64,000 bases of DNA from an uncultured Alphaproteobacteria bacterium (lineage in GTDB: Bacteria; Pseudomonadota; Alphaproteobacteria; Rhizobiales; Ancalomicrobiaceae), in the NCBI GenBank assembly GCA_937892955.1, contig CALBKH010000036.1:1-64000 (forward strand). The letters run 5' to 3'. The notes under the pieces are model-generated. The model saw only the letters and a list, made by a program, of their open reading frames with translations, ran no database searches and had not been told where the DNA came from. Both the position numbers and the translations under genes were made by a program. Of the stretch, positions 1 to 8,490 are shown piece by piece (positions within the stretch are counted from its first letter, which is position 1; every line of letters begins with the position of its first letter).

Positions 1-622
1 ATAATTCCCAGTTATCCGAGCTCTTACCTCGGTAGTATTGCGCGCATCTTACAACATAAAGGGGAGCTCTCCAACCGGATTTTGATGATGTGGTCGTCAC
101 AGATCGCCTTCCTTGTACCGCTTCGTCGGAGAACCTCATCGACGGCGGCGGATGATGGTCGGCGATGGCGCCGCCGTCGGAGCGGATTTCGCGACGACGG
201 ATCTACCCGGATGCGGGCACGGTAGTGGCGTCGCCATGGATGAAGATCCGGGTCGCCCGATCCGTGCGCCCCATCCGGAGAAGGACGAGCCCGCTCTCCC
301 TGTCGGATCGACCCAGCGTGGTCACTCCATAGCCATATCCCCGCGAAGACGCCTGGGGCTCCCGATCGCTCGGCAACGCCGTCCTCCGGTTCGGCCCGTC
401 GAACTGCCCGTTGCCCGCGGCACGGTTCGCGTCGGGTTCACCCCGCACCGGACGGCGGGAACTCTGACCCGGGTTCGCATGGCGTCGCGGTCGTGGACAT
501 CTGAGCATTCCGACGTCCGGGCTCGTCGGGTTCCCCGACTTGCGGAGACTCGTGGAATTCGGATCCTGGTTCGCCGATGGATACATGTTGATGCCGGTCG
601 GGGTGCGACGTAGGGTCGGGGC
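1..622. other. Intergenic, no supported gene
   Basis: No reading frame here looks like protein; the open frames are arginine- and proline-rich antisense or out-of-frame products typical of GC-rich DNA. The first 60 bases are A+T-rich and could be a promoter belonging to a gene off the left edge. The right end holds an operator-like palindrome in front of the GntR gene, listed separately. Confidence 0.6.
577..586. promoter_or_regulatory. Putative GntR operator (imperfect copy)
   Basis: ATGGATACAT lies 36 bases before the GntR start codon and differs by one base from the perfect palindrome ATGTATACAT found on the other side of the gene. FCD-type GntR repressors commonly bind short palindromes with a TGTATACA-like core and autoregulate. 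Assignment to this regulator is inference. Confidence 0.35.
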
Positions 623-1282
623 ATGCAGACCAGACAGCTCTCCGTCACAGAACGCCTGCGCGAACTGATCATGGCGGGCGAATTCGAGCCCGGGTTCCAC
701 CTCCAGGAGATCCCGCTCGCCAAGTCGCTCGACGTGTCGCGCACCCCGGTGCGGGCGGCGCTGATCGCCCTCGCCCAGGAGGGGCTGCTGACCTATCGGC
801 CGCAGCGCGGTTATCTGGTGCGCAAGGCGTCGCTCGACGAGATCCTCGACGCCTATACGGTGCGCGGCAGCCTGGAGAGCACCGCCTGCCGGCTGCTGGC
901 CGGGAAGGGAGCCGACGCCGAAACGCTGAAGATCCTGAAAGGCTGCCTCGAGGAGGGCGACCGCATCCTCGCCGCCGGAAAATTGACCGACGAGGGCTTC
1001 CAGCCCTGGCGCGAGATGAACAACCTGCTGCATCAGACCATTCTGACCGCTACCGGCAACGACCTGCTGATCGATCTCACCGCCCGCACCCTCAACATCC
1101 CGCTGACCTCGTCGCGGGTGGTGCACTGGATCGACTTCACCGCCATGCGCCGCTCGCACGACCACCACTGGGTGATCGTCGAAGCGATCGAACGGCGTCA
1201 GGCGTCGCGCGCCGAAGCGATGATGACCGAGCACATCCTCGTGTCGAGCGACGTCATCCGTCGCAACTTCGGCCGGCCCTAG
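623..1282 (+). CDS. GntR family transcriptional regulator, FCD (FadR) subfamily
   Basis: 219-residue regulator. The N-terminal third is a winged helix (recognition region near SLDVSRTPVRAAL, residues 35-47) and the remainder is the all-helical FCD ligand-binding domain with His residues that could bind a metal. Length is normal for the subfamily. Such proteins usually repress catabolic operons until an organic-acid ligand binds. It reads in the same direction as the downstream VOC/molybdoenzyme operon across a 242-base gap containing a perfect ATGTATACAT, with a near copy in front of its own start, so it probably controls both itself and that operon. The ligand is unknown; an intermediate of the molybdoenzyme pathway is the natural guess. 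Confidence 0.88.
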   Translation: MQTRQLSVTERLRELIMAGEFEPGFHLQEIPLAKSLDVSRTPVRAALIALAQEGLLTYRPQRGYLVRKASLDEILDAYTVRGSLESTACRLLAGKGADAETLKILKGCLEEGDRILAAGKLTDEGFQPWREMNNLLHQTILTATGNDLLIDLTARTLNIPLTSSRVVHWIDFTAMRRSHDHHWVIVEAIERRQASRAEAMMTEHILVSSDVIRRNFGRP

Positions 1283-1425
1283 CGCCGCATCGCTTCTTCG
1301 GCTGCTCGTGGCCCCGCCACGCTCCCTTTCGCGCCGACCTCATCCGACGCCGCCGCATCGCGTGCCGTCGCACGTGCCGCAACGCCTGCCGAGGCACGGC
1401 GATGGCGATGCTTGCGTGAACGCAA

Positions 1426-1435
1426 ATGTATACAT
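1426..1435. promoter_or_regulatory. Putative GntR operator (perfect palindrome)
   Basis: ATGTATACAT is a perfect 10-base palindrome in the A+T-richer part of the gap between the GntR gene and the VOC gene, 90 bases before the latter's start. It matches the usual operator form of FCD-type GntR regulators and pairs with the one-mismatch copy at 577-586. Function is inferred. Confidence 0.42.
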
Positions 1436-1524
1436 GACGACTTGATACGGCGTGATTTTCACGTTAAGGAGGGTTCCAAAGAGGGAAAAGAATACATTCA
1501 TACCGAGAGTGAGGAGAGCGCCCG

Positions 1525-2064
1525 ATGTTGATCAAGCAGATCCACCACGTCGCCTACCGCTGCAACGACGCCGCCGAGACCGTCGCCTTCTATCGCGACA
1601 ATCTCGGCATGGCGTTCCTCGCGGCGCTGTCGGAGGACCGGGTACCGTCGACCGGCGAGGCCGATCCCTACATGCATCTGTTCCTCGACGCCGGGAACGG
1701 CAACATCCTCGCCTTCTTCGAGATCCCGAACTCGCCGCCGATGGGGCGCGACCCCAACACCCCGGCCTGGGTCCAGCACATCGCCTTTCTGGTCGAGAAC
1801 GAGGAGGCGCTGACGAAGGCCAAGGCCGATCTCGAGGCCAAGGGCATCGAGGTGATCGGACCGACCAATCACGAGATCCTCAAGTCGATCTACTTCTTCG
1901 ATCCCAACGGCCACCGCCTCGAACTGACGGCCGCCTCCGGCACGCCGGAGATGATGGGCGAGCTCCATTCCGTCGCCGACGCCATGCTCGCCGACTGGAG
2001 CCGAACCAAGTCGACCCAGCGCCACGCGGCGTGGATCCACGAGAAGCAGTTCGCCGGCAACTGA
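1525..2064 (+). CDS. VOC (glyoxalase/extradiol dioxygenase fold) family protein
   Basis: 179 residues with two beta-alpha-beta-beta-beta units. A full set of likely metal ligands is visible: His in HHVAY (residues 7-11), Glu in FFE (near 66), His in QHIAF (near 86) and Glu in HRLEL (near 133), so it should be a metalloenzyme rather than a binding protein. VOC enzymes include glyoxalases, epimerases and ring-cleaving dioxygenases; the reaction here cannot be told from sequence. It is the first gene of the operon, 14 bases before the molybdoenzyme large subunit and preceded by a GAGGAG ribosome site. A role in processing the polyhydroxylated ring made by the molybdoenzyme is inferred from position. 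Confidence 0.85.
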   Translation: MLIKQIHHVAYRCNDAAETVAFYRDNLGMAFLAALSEDRVPSTGEADPYMHLFLDAGNGNILAFFEIPNSPPMGRDPNTPAWVQHIAFLVENEEALTKAKADLEAKGIEVIGPTNHEILKSIYFFDPNGHRLELTAASGTPEMMGELHSVADAMLADWSRTKSTQRHAAWIHEKQFAGN

Positions 2065-2078
2065 AGGTGACGTGAACG

Positions 2079-5063
2079 ATGAAGATCGGCATCCTGATGC
2101 TCGGGTTGGCGCAGGCCCTCCGCCTGCTCCGTCTGACCAACGCGACGTTCCGCGAACGCTTCCGTGAGAAGAACCTGGTGGTGCAGTTCAAGGTGCTCGA
2201 CTGCGGCACCGCGCGCTCCATCACGTTCCACGACGGACGCGTCTCGTCGCGGGCCGGGGTCCATCCGGCCCCCGATGTCGTGCTGTCGTTCAAGAACGCC
2301 CGGGTCGCGGCGAAGCTGATGTCGCTGAAACCGGACCATCGATTCAACATCGACGCGATGAAGAACTTCACCATCGGTCTCGATGGTCCGGACGAGCTGA
2401 CGGTGTGGTTCGCCGAGACCCTCAGCATGGTCAAGGCGTTCGGCTGGCGCTTCGGCACCCGGTTGAAGGGCGGCGTCACCCGCTACACCGGCAATACCAA
2501 CGGCGGGCCGGTCTTCGTCTACGTCAAGGGCGGCCGTATCGTCCGCATCACGCCGATCGAATTCGACGCCGAGGACGGCGAGACCTGGAAGATCCGGGCG
2601 CGCGGCAAGAGCTTCTCGCCGCCGCGCATGGCCACGGTCTCGCCGCACACCCTCGCCTCGAAGTCGCTGGTCTATTCCAAGGACCGGCTGCTCTACCCGA
2701 TGAAGCGGGTCGACTTCGATCCCCACGGCGAGCGCAACCCGCAGAACCGCGGCATCTCCGGTTACGAGCGGATCAGTTGGGACGAGGCGGCGGAGATCAT
2801 CGCCGGCGAGATCCGGCGAGTGAAGCGCGACTACGGCCCGGGAGCGCTGGCCTTCAGTCACAGCGCCCACCAGAGCTGGGGCAACGTCAACTACCACCTG
2901 TCCTCGGGCTTCCGCTTCTTCAATCTCGTCGGCTTCACCAAGGTCCACTCCAACCCGTCGAGCTGGGAGGGCTGGTACTGGGGCGCCACCCATCACTGGG
3001 GCCACACCATGCGCCTCGGCAACGGCGAGGTGTTCGGCCAGGTCGAGGACTGCCTGCAGAACAGCGAGATGATCGTCTTCTGGTCGAGCGACCCGGAGGC
3101 CTGCAACGGCGTCTATGCCGGGTTCGAGGGCACCGTCCGTCGCCAGTGGGCGAAGGACCTCGGCATGACCTTCGTCCACATCGACCCCTACCACAACGAG
3201 ACCGCCGCCTGGCTCGGCGGCAAGTGGATCGCGCCGCGGCCCGGCACCGACCCGGCGCTCGCCCAGGCGATCTGCCACGTCTGGATCAGCGAGGGCCTCT
3301 ACGACAAGTGGTACGTCGAGAACCGCACCACGGGCTTCGACGAATGGGCCGACCACGTCATGGGCCGCAGCGACGGCGTGCCCAAAACGCCGGAATGGGC
3401 CGAGGCCGAGACCGAGGTCCCGGCGCGCGACATCCGGGCGCTGGCCCGCGAATGGGGGAGGAAGAAGACCTATCTCGGCGCCGGCGCCTTCGGCAACGGC
3501 TTCGGCGGCGCCTGCCGCACCGCCACCGGCGCTCAGTGGGCGCGGATGATGGTGATCCTGATGGCGATGCAGGGCTACGGCCGCCCGGGTGTCAACATGG
3601 GCAATCTACAGAGCGGCGCCCCGATCGACTTCAATTTCTGGTTCCCCGGCTATGCCGAGGGCGGCATCTCCGGCGATCTCCAGTTCACCGCCGACGGGCC
3701 GATCACCTATCAGCGCATCCCGCACATCATGACCATGAACAACGTGCGGCAACAGATCCCGCGCATCAACTTCCCCGAGGCGATCACCGAGGGTCAGGCG
3801 AGCGGCTATCCGACCGACGTCGCGGCCATCAACAGTCAGTTCGTGCCCTACCGCTATCCCTCGCCCGGCCACTCGCCGGTCAGGATGATGTACAAGTTCG
3901 GCGCCTCGCAGTTCGGCACGATGAACAATTCCAACCGCTGGATCCGCGCCTACCAGTCGCCGAACCTCGAATTCGTCGTCAACCAGTCGATCTGGAACGA
4001 GGGCGAGGTCAAGTTCGCCGATCTCATCCTGCCGGCGTGCACCACCTTCGAGCGCTGGGACATCGGCGAATGGGGGTCGGGCGGCGGCTACGCGCCGCAG
4101 TACTACACCCAGAACAACCACCGCGTCGTCGTCCTCCAGCACAAGTGCATCGAGCCGCTGGGGGAATCGAAGTCCGACTATCAGATCTACGTCGAGATCG
4201 CCAAGAAGCTCGGCCTGTCGGCGCTGTTCACCGAGGGCATGACCGAACTCGACTGGTGCCAGCGGATCTGGGAAGGCTCCGACCTGTCGCAGCACATCTC
4301 GTGGAAGAAGCTCCTGAAGCGCGGTTATTTCGTCGTGCCGACGGAGAAGGAGCACCTGCGCGTGGAGACCGCCTATCGCTGGTACTACGAGGGCCGGCGC
4401 AAGACGGTGCCCGAGCTGCAGCCGCTGCCGGCCGACTACTCCGAGAAGTTCCTCGAGGGCCTACAGCCGCAGAGCGGCAAGTTCGAATTCGTTCCGGAGA
4501 GCCTGAAGAAGGCCGGCGATCCCGATCGCCCGCCGGTCAACGTCTACATGCCCAGTTGGGAAGGGACGAAGAGCCACGATCTCCTCGCCAAATACCCGCT
4601 GCAACTCCTGTCGGCGCATCCGCGCTACAGCTTCCATTCGCAGGCGGACGGCAAGGACGGCATCATCAACGACATCGAGTGGCATCGCCGCGAGATCGAC
4701 GGCTATCGCTACCTCATCTGCTACGTCAATCCGGCCGACGCGGCCGACCGCGGCATCCGCACCGACGACATCATCCGCCTCCACAACGACCGCGGCGAGG
4801 TGCTGTTCGCGGCCTACGTCACCGAGCGTATCCGGCGCGGCGTCATCCGCACCTACGAGTCCTCGGCACTCTACGAGCCGATCGGCCGGCCGGGCCACTC
4901 ACCCGACCGCGGCGGCTGCGTCAACTTGTTGACCAACCACCGCTCGCAGATCCGCGGCGGCAGCTCGATGGCGCCCAACGCCTGTCTCGTCGAGATGGAG
5001 CGTTGGCGGGAGCCGGTCGCAACCGCGCCCGTGGCGGCCGAAATGGCCATGGCCGAGGCCTGA
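2079..5063 (+). CDS. Molybdopterin oxidoreductase, pyrogallol transhydroxylase/resorcinol hydroxylase family, large subunit
   Basis: 994-residue DMSO-reductase-family catalytic subunit. Residues about 1-125 form an SCP2-like domain not part of the known transhydroxylase; the molybdopterin domains follow. As in transhydroxylases there is no N-terminal Fe-S cysteine motif and no Tat signal, so it is cytoplasmic. A constant offset of 120 aligns it with my recollection of Pelobacter AthL: His264 matches catalytic His144, Ser295 (in NPSSWEGW) matches the Mo ligand Ser175, and Tyr525 may match Tyr404; Asp174 appears replaced by Ser294. The family includes pyrogallol-phloroglucinol transhydroxylase, resorcinol hydroxylase and catechol dehydroxylases. 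The Fe-S partner follows directly. The substrate is probably a polyhydroxylated aromatic, but the reaction is not known. Confidence 0.85.
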   Translation: MKIGILMLGLAQALRLLRLTNATFRERFREKNLVVQFKVLDCGTARSITFHDGRVSSRAGVHPAPDVVLSFKNARVAAKLMSLKPDHRFNIDAMKNFTIGLDGPDELTVWFAETLSMVKAFGWRFGTRLKGGVTRYTGNTNGGPVFVYVKGGRIVRITPIEFDAEDGETWKIRARGKSFSPPRMATVSPHTLASKSLVYSKDRLLYPMKRVDFDPHGERNPQNRGISGYERISWDEAAEIIAGEIRRVKRDYGPGALAFSHSAHQSWGNVNYHLSSGFRFFNLVGFTKVHSNPSSWEGWYWGATHHWGHTMRLGNGEVFGQVEDCLQNSEMIVFWSSDPEACNGVYAGFEGTVRRQWAKDLGMTFVHIDPYHNETAAWLGGKWIAPRPGTDPALAQAICHVWISEGLYDKWYVENRTTGFDEWADHVMGRSDGVPKTPEWAEAETEVPARDIRALAREWGRKKTYLGAGAFGNGFGGACRTATGAQWARMMVILMAMQGYGRPGVNMGNLQSGAPIDFNFWFPGYAEGGISGDLQFTADGPITYQRIPHIMTMNNVRQQIPRINFPEAITEGQASGYPTDVAAINSQFVPYRYPSPGHSPVRMMYKFGASQFGTMNNSNRWIRAYQSPNLEFVVNQSIWNEGEVKFADLILPACTTFERWDIGEWGSGGGYAPQYYTQNNHRVVVLQHKCIEPLGESKSDYQIYVEIAKKLGLSALFTEGMTELDWCQRIWEGSDLSQHISWKKLLKRGYFVVPTEKEHLRVETAYRWYYEGRRKTVPELQPLPADYSEKFLEGLQPQSGKFEFVPESLKKAGDPDRPPVNVYMPSWEGTKSHDLLAKYPLQLLSAHPRYSFHSQADGKDGIINDIEWHRREIDGYRYLICYVNPADAADRGIRTDDIIRLHNDRGEVLFAAYVTERIRRGVIRTYESSALYEPIGRPGHSPDRGGCVNLLTNHRSQIRGGSSMAPNACLVEMERWREPVATAPVAAEMAMAEA

Positions 5064-5076
5064 GGGAGTCCGGATC

Positions 5077-5916
5077 ATGCTGAAGTGGAACATGATCGTC
5101 GACGTCGAGAAGTGCATGAACTGTCACAACTGCTTTCTCGCGACCAAAGACGAGTATGTCGGCAACGACTTCCCAGGCTACAGCGCGCCCCAGCCGCTGC
5201 ACGGCCACAAATGGCTGCATCTCGTCCAGCATCAGCGCGGTCAGGCGCCGATGGTCGAATCCCATTCGATGCCGGTGATGTGCAACCAGTGCGCCAACGC
5301 CCCCTGCATCAAGGCGGCGCGTGACGGCGCCGTCTACGAGCGGCCCGACGGCATCGTCGTCATCGACCCGGTCAAGGCGAAGGGTCAGAAGCAGATCGTC
5401 CAGTCCTGCCCCTACGGGGCGATCGACTGGAACGAAGAGCTGCAATTGCCGCAGAAGTGGTGCTTCGACGCCCATCTCCTCGACGACGGATGGACCCGCA
5501 CCCGCGCCGAACAGGCCTGCCCGACCGGCGCGCTGCGCTCGATCCGAGTGGCGGACGACGAGATGCGGGCGATCGCCACCCGCGACGGTCTCGAGGGGCT
5601 GCGCCCGGAGCTCGGAACCCGGCCGCGAGTGCACTACCGCAATCTTCAACTGATGCGGTCGGTCTTCGTCGGCGGCACGGTGGTGAGCCGCGCCGACGGG
5701 CTCGAGGATTGCTTCGCCGGCGTCACCGCGCGGCTGTCGAAGAACGGCGCGGTGGTCGCCGAGACGACCACCGACACCTTCGGCGAGTTCAAGTTCGATC
5801 GGCTGGAACGGGGCAGCGGCGCCCACGACCTCGAACTCGACGCCGGAGGCGCGCGTCGCAGCCGCCATCCGATCGTCGTCGACGACAGCCGCTACCTCGG
5901 CATCTTCGCGCTGTGA
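5077..5916 (+). CDS. 4Fe-4S ferredoxin-type small subunit of the transhydroxylase-like enzyme (BthL-like)
   Basis: 279 residues, close to the length of Pelobacter BthL. The N-terminal half is a ferredoxin domain with CMNCHNC (13-19), C69/C72/C77, C111, C129 and C148; the C-terminal 90 residues form a Cna-B/carboxypeptidase-regulatory-like beta domain (TFGEFKFD motif) that is diagnostic of transhydroxylase small subunits. I count nine cysteines in the ferredoxin part where three 4Fe-4S clusters would need twelve, so one cluster may be missing or bound by other residues. It follows the large subunit by 13 bases and is surely its partner, passing electrons to or from the Mo centre. No membrane anchor subunit is present. 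Confidence 0.87.
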   Translation: MLKWNMIVDVEKCMNCHNCFLATKDEYVGNDFPGYSAPQPLHGHKWLHLVQHQRGQAPMVESHSMPVMCNQCANAPCIKAARDGAVYERPDGIVVIDPVKAKGQKQIVQSCPYGAIDWNEELQLPQKWCFDAHLLDDGWTRTRAEQACPTGALRSIRVADDEMRAIATRDGLEGLRPELGTRPRVHYRNLQLMRSVFVGGTVVSRADGLEDCFAGVTARLSKNGAVVAETTTDTFGEFKFDRLERGSGAHDLELDAGGARRSRHPIVVDDSRYLGIFAL

Positions 5917-5944
5917 CCCGTCCACGCACCCGGAGCGGATCCCG

Positions 5945-7126
5945 ATGACCGATCCCACGACCGACGTCGACTGCGAGTGGGTCCACATCCAGTTCGACGA
6001 GAATCCGGCCTTCACCGAGACCTACGGCTTCTCGGGGAGCCAGGGCGCCGTCCATCTCGAGGGCATCCGCATGCGGTCGAGGGGCGTGGCGTCGCGCACG
6101 CTCCTGGTCTTCATGCATCCCGCCTCGACGCTGCAGCTCCTGCCGCTGCCGCGCCATCTCGCCGCCATCGGCTTCCATGTCCTGTGCGCCGGCAGCCGCT
6201 ACGCCCGCAACGACACGGCGGCGATCCTGGAGAAGGTGCTGCTCGACCTCGGCGCCTACATCCGCCACGCCAGGACGGTGTGGGGCTACGACCACGTCGT
6301 GCTCGCCGGCTGGAGCGGCGGTGGCTCGCTGGCGCTATTCTATCAGTCGCAGGCGGAACGGCCGACGATCACCGCCACCCCGGCCGGCGACCCGGTCGAC
6401 ATCGTCGGTGCCGGACTGATCCCGGCCGACGCGGTGATCTTCCAGGCTGCGCATCTGTCGCGCGCCCGTATGCTCGCCGAGATGATCGACCCATCGGTGG
6501 TCGACGAGGCCGATCCCGACCGACGCACCCTCGAACTCGACATCTACGACCCGCGCAATCCCAACCGACCGCCCTACTCGGCCGACTTTCTCGCCGAATT
6601 CCGCGCCGCGCAGCTGCGGCGGGTGCGCAGGATCACGGCGGGCGTCGAGGAGCGCCTCGCCGATCTCCGGCGACGCGGCACCGGCGAGTTGGAACGCGGT
6701 CTCCTCACCCATCGCACCATGGCCGACCCGCGCTTTCTCGACCTGACGATCGATCCCAACGGCCGCCCGCCGAACTGGTGCTACATGGGTCGACCGGAGA
6801 CGGTGAACAACGGGCCGGTCGGGCTAGCTCGCTTCTCGACTCTGCGCGCCTGGCTGTCGCAGTGGTCGATCGATCACAGCCGCATGGACGGCGAGGCCTG
6901 CGCCGCGGCGATCTCGGTCCCGTTGCTGACGATCGAGAACCAGGCCGACGACGTGGTGCCGCAACCGCACACCGGGATCGTCCACCGGGTGGCAGGAAGC
7001 CGCGACAAGACCTTCGCGGTCATCGACGGCGCCAACCACTACTACGCCGGCCAACCGCGCCAGATGACCGAGGCGAGCGATCTCGTGCGCCGTTGGCTCG
7101 AGCAACGAGGCTTCGGCGGCGCCTGA
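5945..7126 (+). CDS. Alpha/beta hydrolase
   Basis: 393-residue alpha/beta hydrolase. The nucleophile elbow GWSGGGS lies near residue 122, an acid in NQADDVVP near residue 337 and a His in DGANHYY near residue 362, giving a complete Ser-Asp-His triad. The chain is longer than the usual 280-300 residues because of an insertion between the elbow and the acid (about residues 150-290) that could form a lid. It sits 28 bases after the Fe-S subunit and is likely cotranscribed. Candidate roles are hydrolysis of an ester or lactone formed in ring degradation, or C-C hydrolysis of a ring-fission product; the sequence does not choose between them. Confidence 0.8.
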   Translation: MTDPTTDVDCEWVHIQFDENPAFTETYGFSGSQGAVHLEGIRMRSRGVASRTLLVFMHPASTLQLLPLPRHLAAIGFHVLCAGSRYARNDTAAILEKVLLDLGAYIRHARTVWGYDHVVLAGWSGGGSLALFYQSQAERPTITATPAGDPVDIVGAGLIPADAVIFQAAHLSRARMLAEMIDPSVVDEADPDRRTLELDIYDPRNPNRPPYSADFLAEFRAAQLRRVRRITAGVEERLADLRRRGTGELERGLLTHRTMADPRFLDLTIDPNGRPPNWCYMGRPETVNNGPVGLARFSTLRAWLSQWSIDHSRMDGEACAAAISVPLLTIENQADDVVPQPHTGIVHRVAGSRDKTFAVIDGANHYYAGQPRQMTEASDLVRRWLEQRGFGGA

Positions 7127-7185
7127 GGCGGCGGTCGCACCGAGGTTCGGAAGTCGAAAACACAAGAAGCACGACGGAGGAAACG

Positions 7186-8394
7186 ATGAACTACAGGGCA
7201 ATCATCCCCTTGGCGATCGGCACCTATCTGGCGACCCAGGGTGTTCCGGCCCAGGCCGGCTCCGATGCGGTGCGCATCGGTCTGCTCGGCGACTTCTCCC
7301 AGGTCGCCGCCGACGTCGGCGGCAAGGGCGCGCTGCTCGCCGCCGAAATGGCGGTCGAGGACTACGGCGGCAAGGCCGGCGGCAAGCCGGTGAAGATCCT
7401 CTCCGCCGACATGCAGAACAAGCCGGAGATCGCGCTGCAGATCGCCCGCAAGTGGTTCGAGGTCGACGACGTCGACACCATCGTCGATCTGCCCTCCTCC
7501 GCCGTGGCTTTGGCGGTCAACGAGCTCGCCCGCGACAAGAAGAAGATCCTGCTGATCACCGAGGCGACCACCACCGACCTCACCGGAAAGGCCTGTTCGC
7601 CCTACACCGTGCACTGGGCCGACGACGTCGCGGCGCTCTCCGCCGGCACCGCCAAGGCGCTGGTCAAGGCCGGCAAGACCAACTGGTACTTCATCTCGGT
7701 CGACTACACCTTCGGACAGGCGCTGGAGAAGGCGGCCTCTTCGGTGGTCGTCCAGAACGGCGGCAAGGTCCTCGGCGGCGTCAAGCACCCGATGAACACC
7801 GCCGATTTCTCCAGCTATCTCCTCCAGGCGCAGGCCTCCAAGGCCCAGGTGGTGGCACTCGCCAACGTCGGCACCGACACCACCACGGCGATCAAGCAGG
7901 CGGTCGAGTTCGGTCTGCCCGCCGGCGGCCAGAACGTCGCCGGTCTCCTCGTCTACATCTCCGACGTCCACGCCCTCGGCCTCGCCGCGGCGCACGGTCT
8001 GGTGCTCACCGAGAGCTACTACTGGGACGACACCGACAAGGGCCGTGCCTTCGCCAAGCGCTTCTTCGACAAGTTCGGCAAGATGCCGACCAAGGCACAG
8101 GCCGCGACCTACGCGTCGATCACCCACTATCTGAAGTCCGTCGACGCCGCCGGCACCGATCGGTCCGAGGAGGTGATGAAGCAGATCAAGACCCTGCCGG
8201 GCGACATGTTCGGCAAGCCGGCCCACGTCCGCGCCGACGGGCGGGTGATGTACGACCTGTCGCTGTGGGAGGTGAAGACGCCGCAGGAATCGAAGTCGCC
8301 CTGGGACTACTACAAGCTCGTCGGCCGCATTCCCGCCGAAGAGGCGTTCAAGCCGCTGTCGCCGAGCGAGTGCTCCTTCCTCGCCGCGAAGTGA
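7186..8394 (+). CDS. Branched-chain amino acid/aromatic ABC transporter substrate-binding protein (Liv type)
   Basis: 402-residue periplasmic-binding protein of the Leu/Ile/Val family. A signal peptide (about 26 residues, ending ...VPAQA) is followed by the typical opening DAVRIGLLGDFSQ. The ATG is preceded by GGAGGAAAC. Proteobacterial proteins of this type often bind aromatic acids rather than amino acids. It is the last gene of the molybdoenzyme operon and probably delivers that pathway's substrate. The nearest permease and ATPase genes lacking their own binding protein are the minus-strand livGFHM set about 7 kb downstream, a possible partner. Confidence 0.9.
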   Translation: MNYRAIIPLAIGTYLATQGVPAQAGSDAVRIGLLGDFSQVAADVGGKGALLAAEMAVEDYGGKAGGKPVKILSADMQNKPEIALQIARKWFEVDDVDTIVDLPSSAVALAVNELARDKKKILLITEATTTDLTGKACSPYTVHWADDVAALSAGTAKALVKAGKTNWYFISVDYTFGQALEKAASSVVVQNGGKVLGGVKHPMNTADFSSYLLQAQASKAQVVALANVGTDTTTAIKQAVEFGLPAGGQNVAGLLVYISDVHALGLAAAHGLVLTESYYWDDTDKGRAFAKRFFDKFGKMPTKAQAATYASITHYLKSVDAAGTDRSEEVMKQIKTLPGDMFGKPAHVRADGRVMYDLSLWEVKTPQESKSPWDYYKLVGRIPAEEAFKPLSPSECSFLAAK

Positions 8395-8442
8395 TGCGGG
8401 AGCCGGCGGAACCGACCGGTCGCCGCAAATGACGACGCGCGG

Positions 8443-8479
8443 GGTGGCGAGAGGCGGCGCGAACCGTCGCCTCGCCACC
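8443..8479. terminator. Hairpin between convergent genes
   Basis: GGTGGCGAG (8443-8451) pairs perfectly with CTCGCCACC (8471-8479). It lies between the stop codons of the plus-strand binding-protein gene and the minus-strand LuxR gene, and may serve as a bidirectional terminator. No strong T-run follows on either strand, so this is moderate evidence. Confidence 0.4.
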
Positions 8480-8490
8480 TCGTCGTCTTG

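Noticed and set aside
203..1234. 343-codon open frame on the minus strand
   Set aside because: Antisense to the GntR gene; composition (His-, Gly-, Gln-rich) is typical of shadow frames in GC-rich DNA and no family motif is visible.
1890..3356. 488-codon minus-strand open frame
   Set aside because: Antisense to the VOC and molybdoenzyme genes, which have clear family motifs; no protein-like features of its own.
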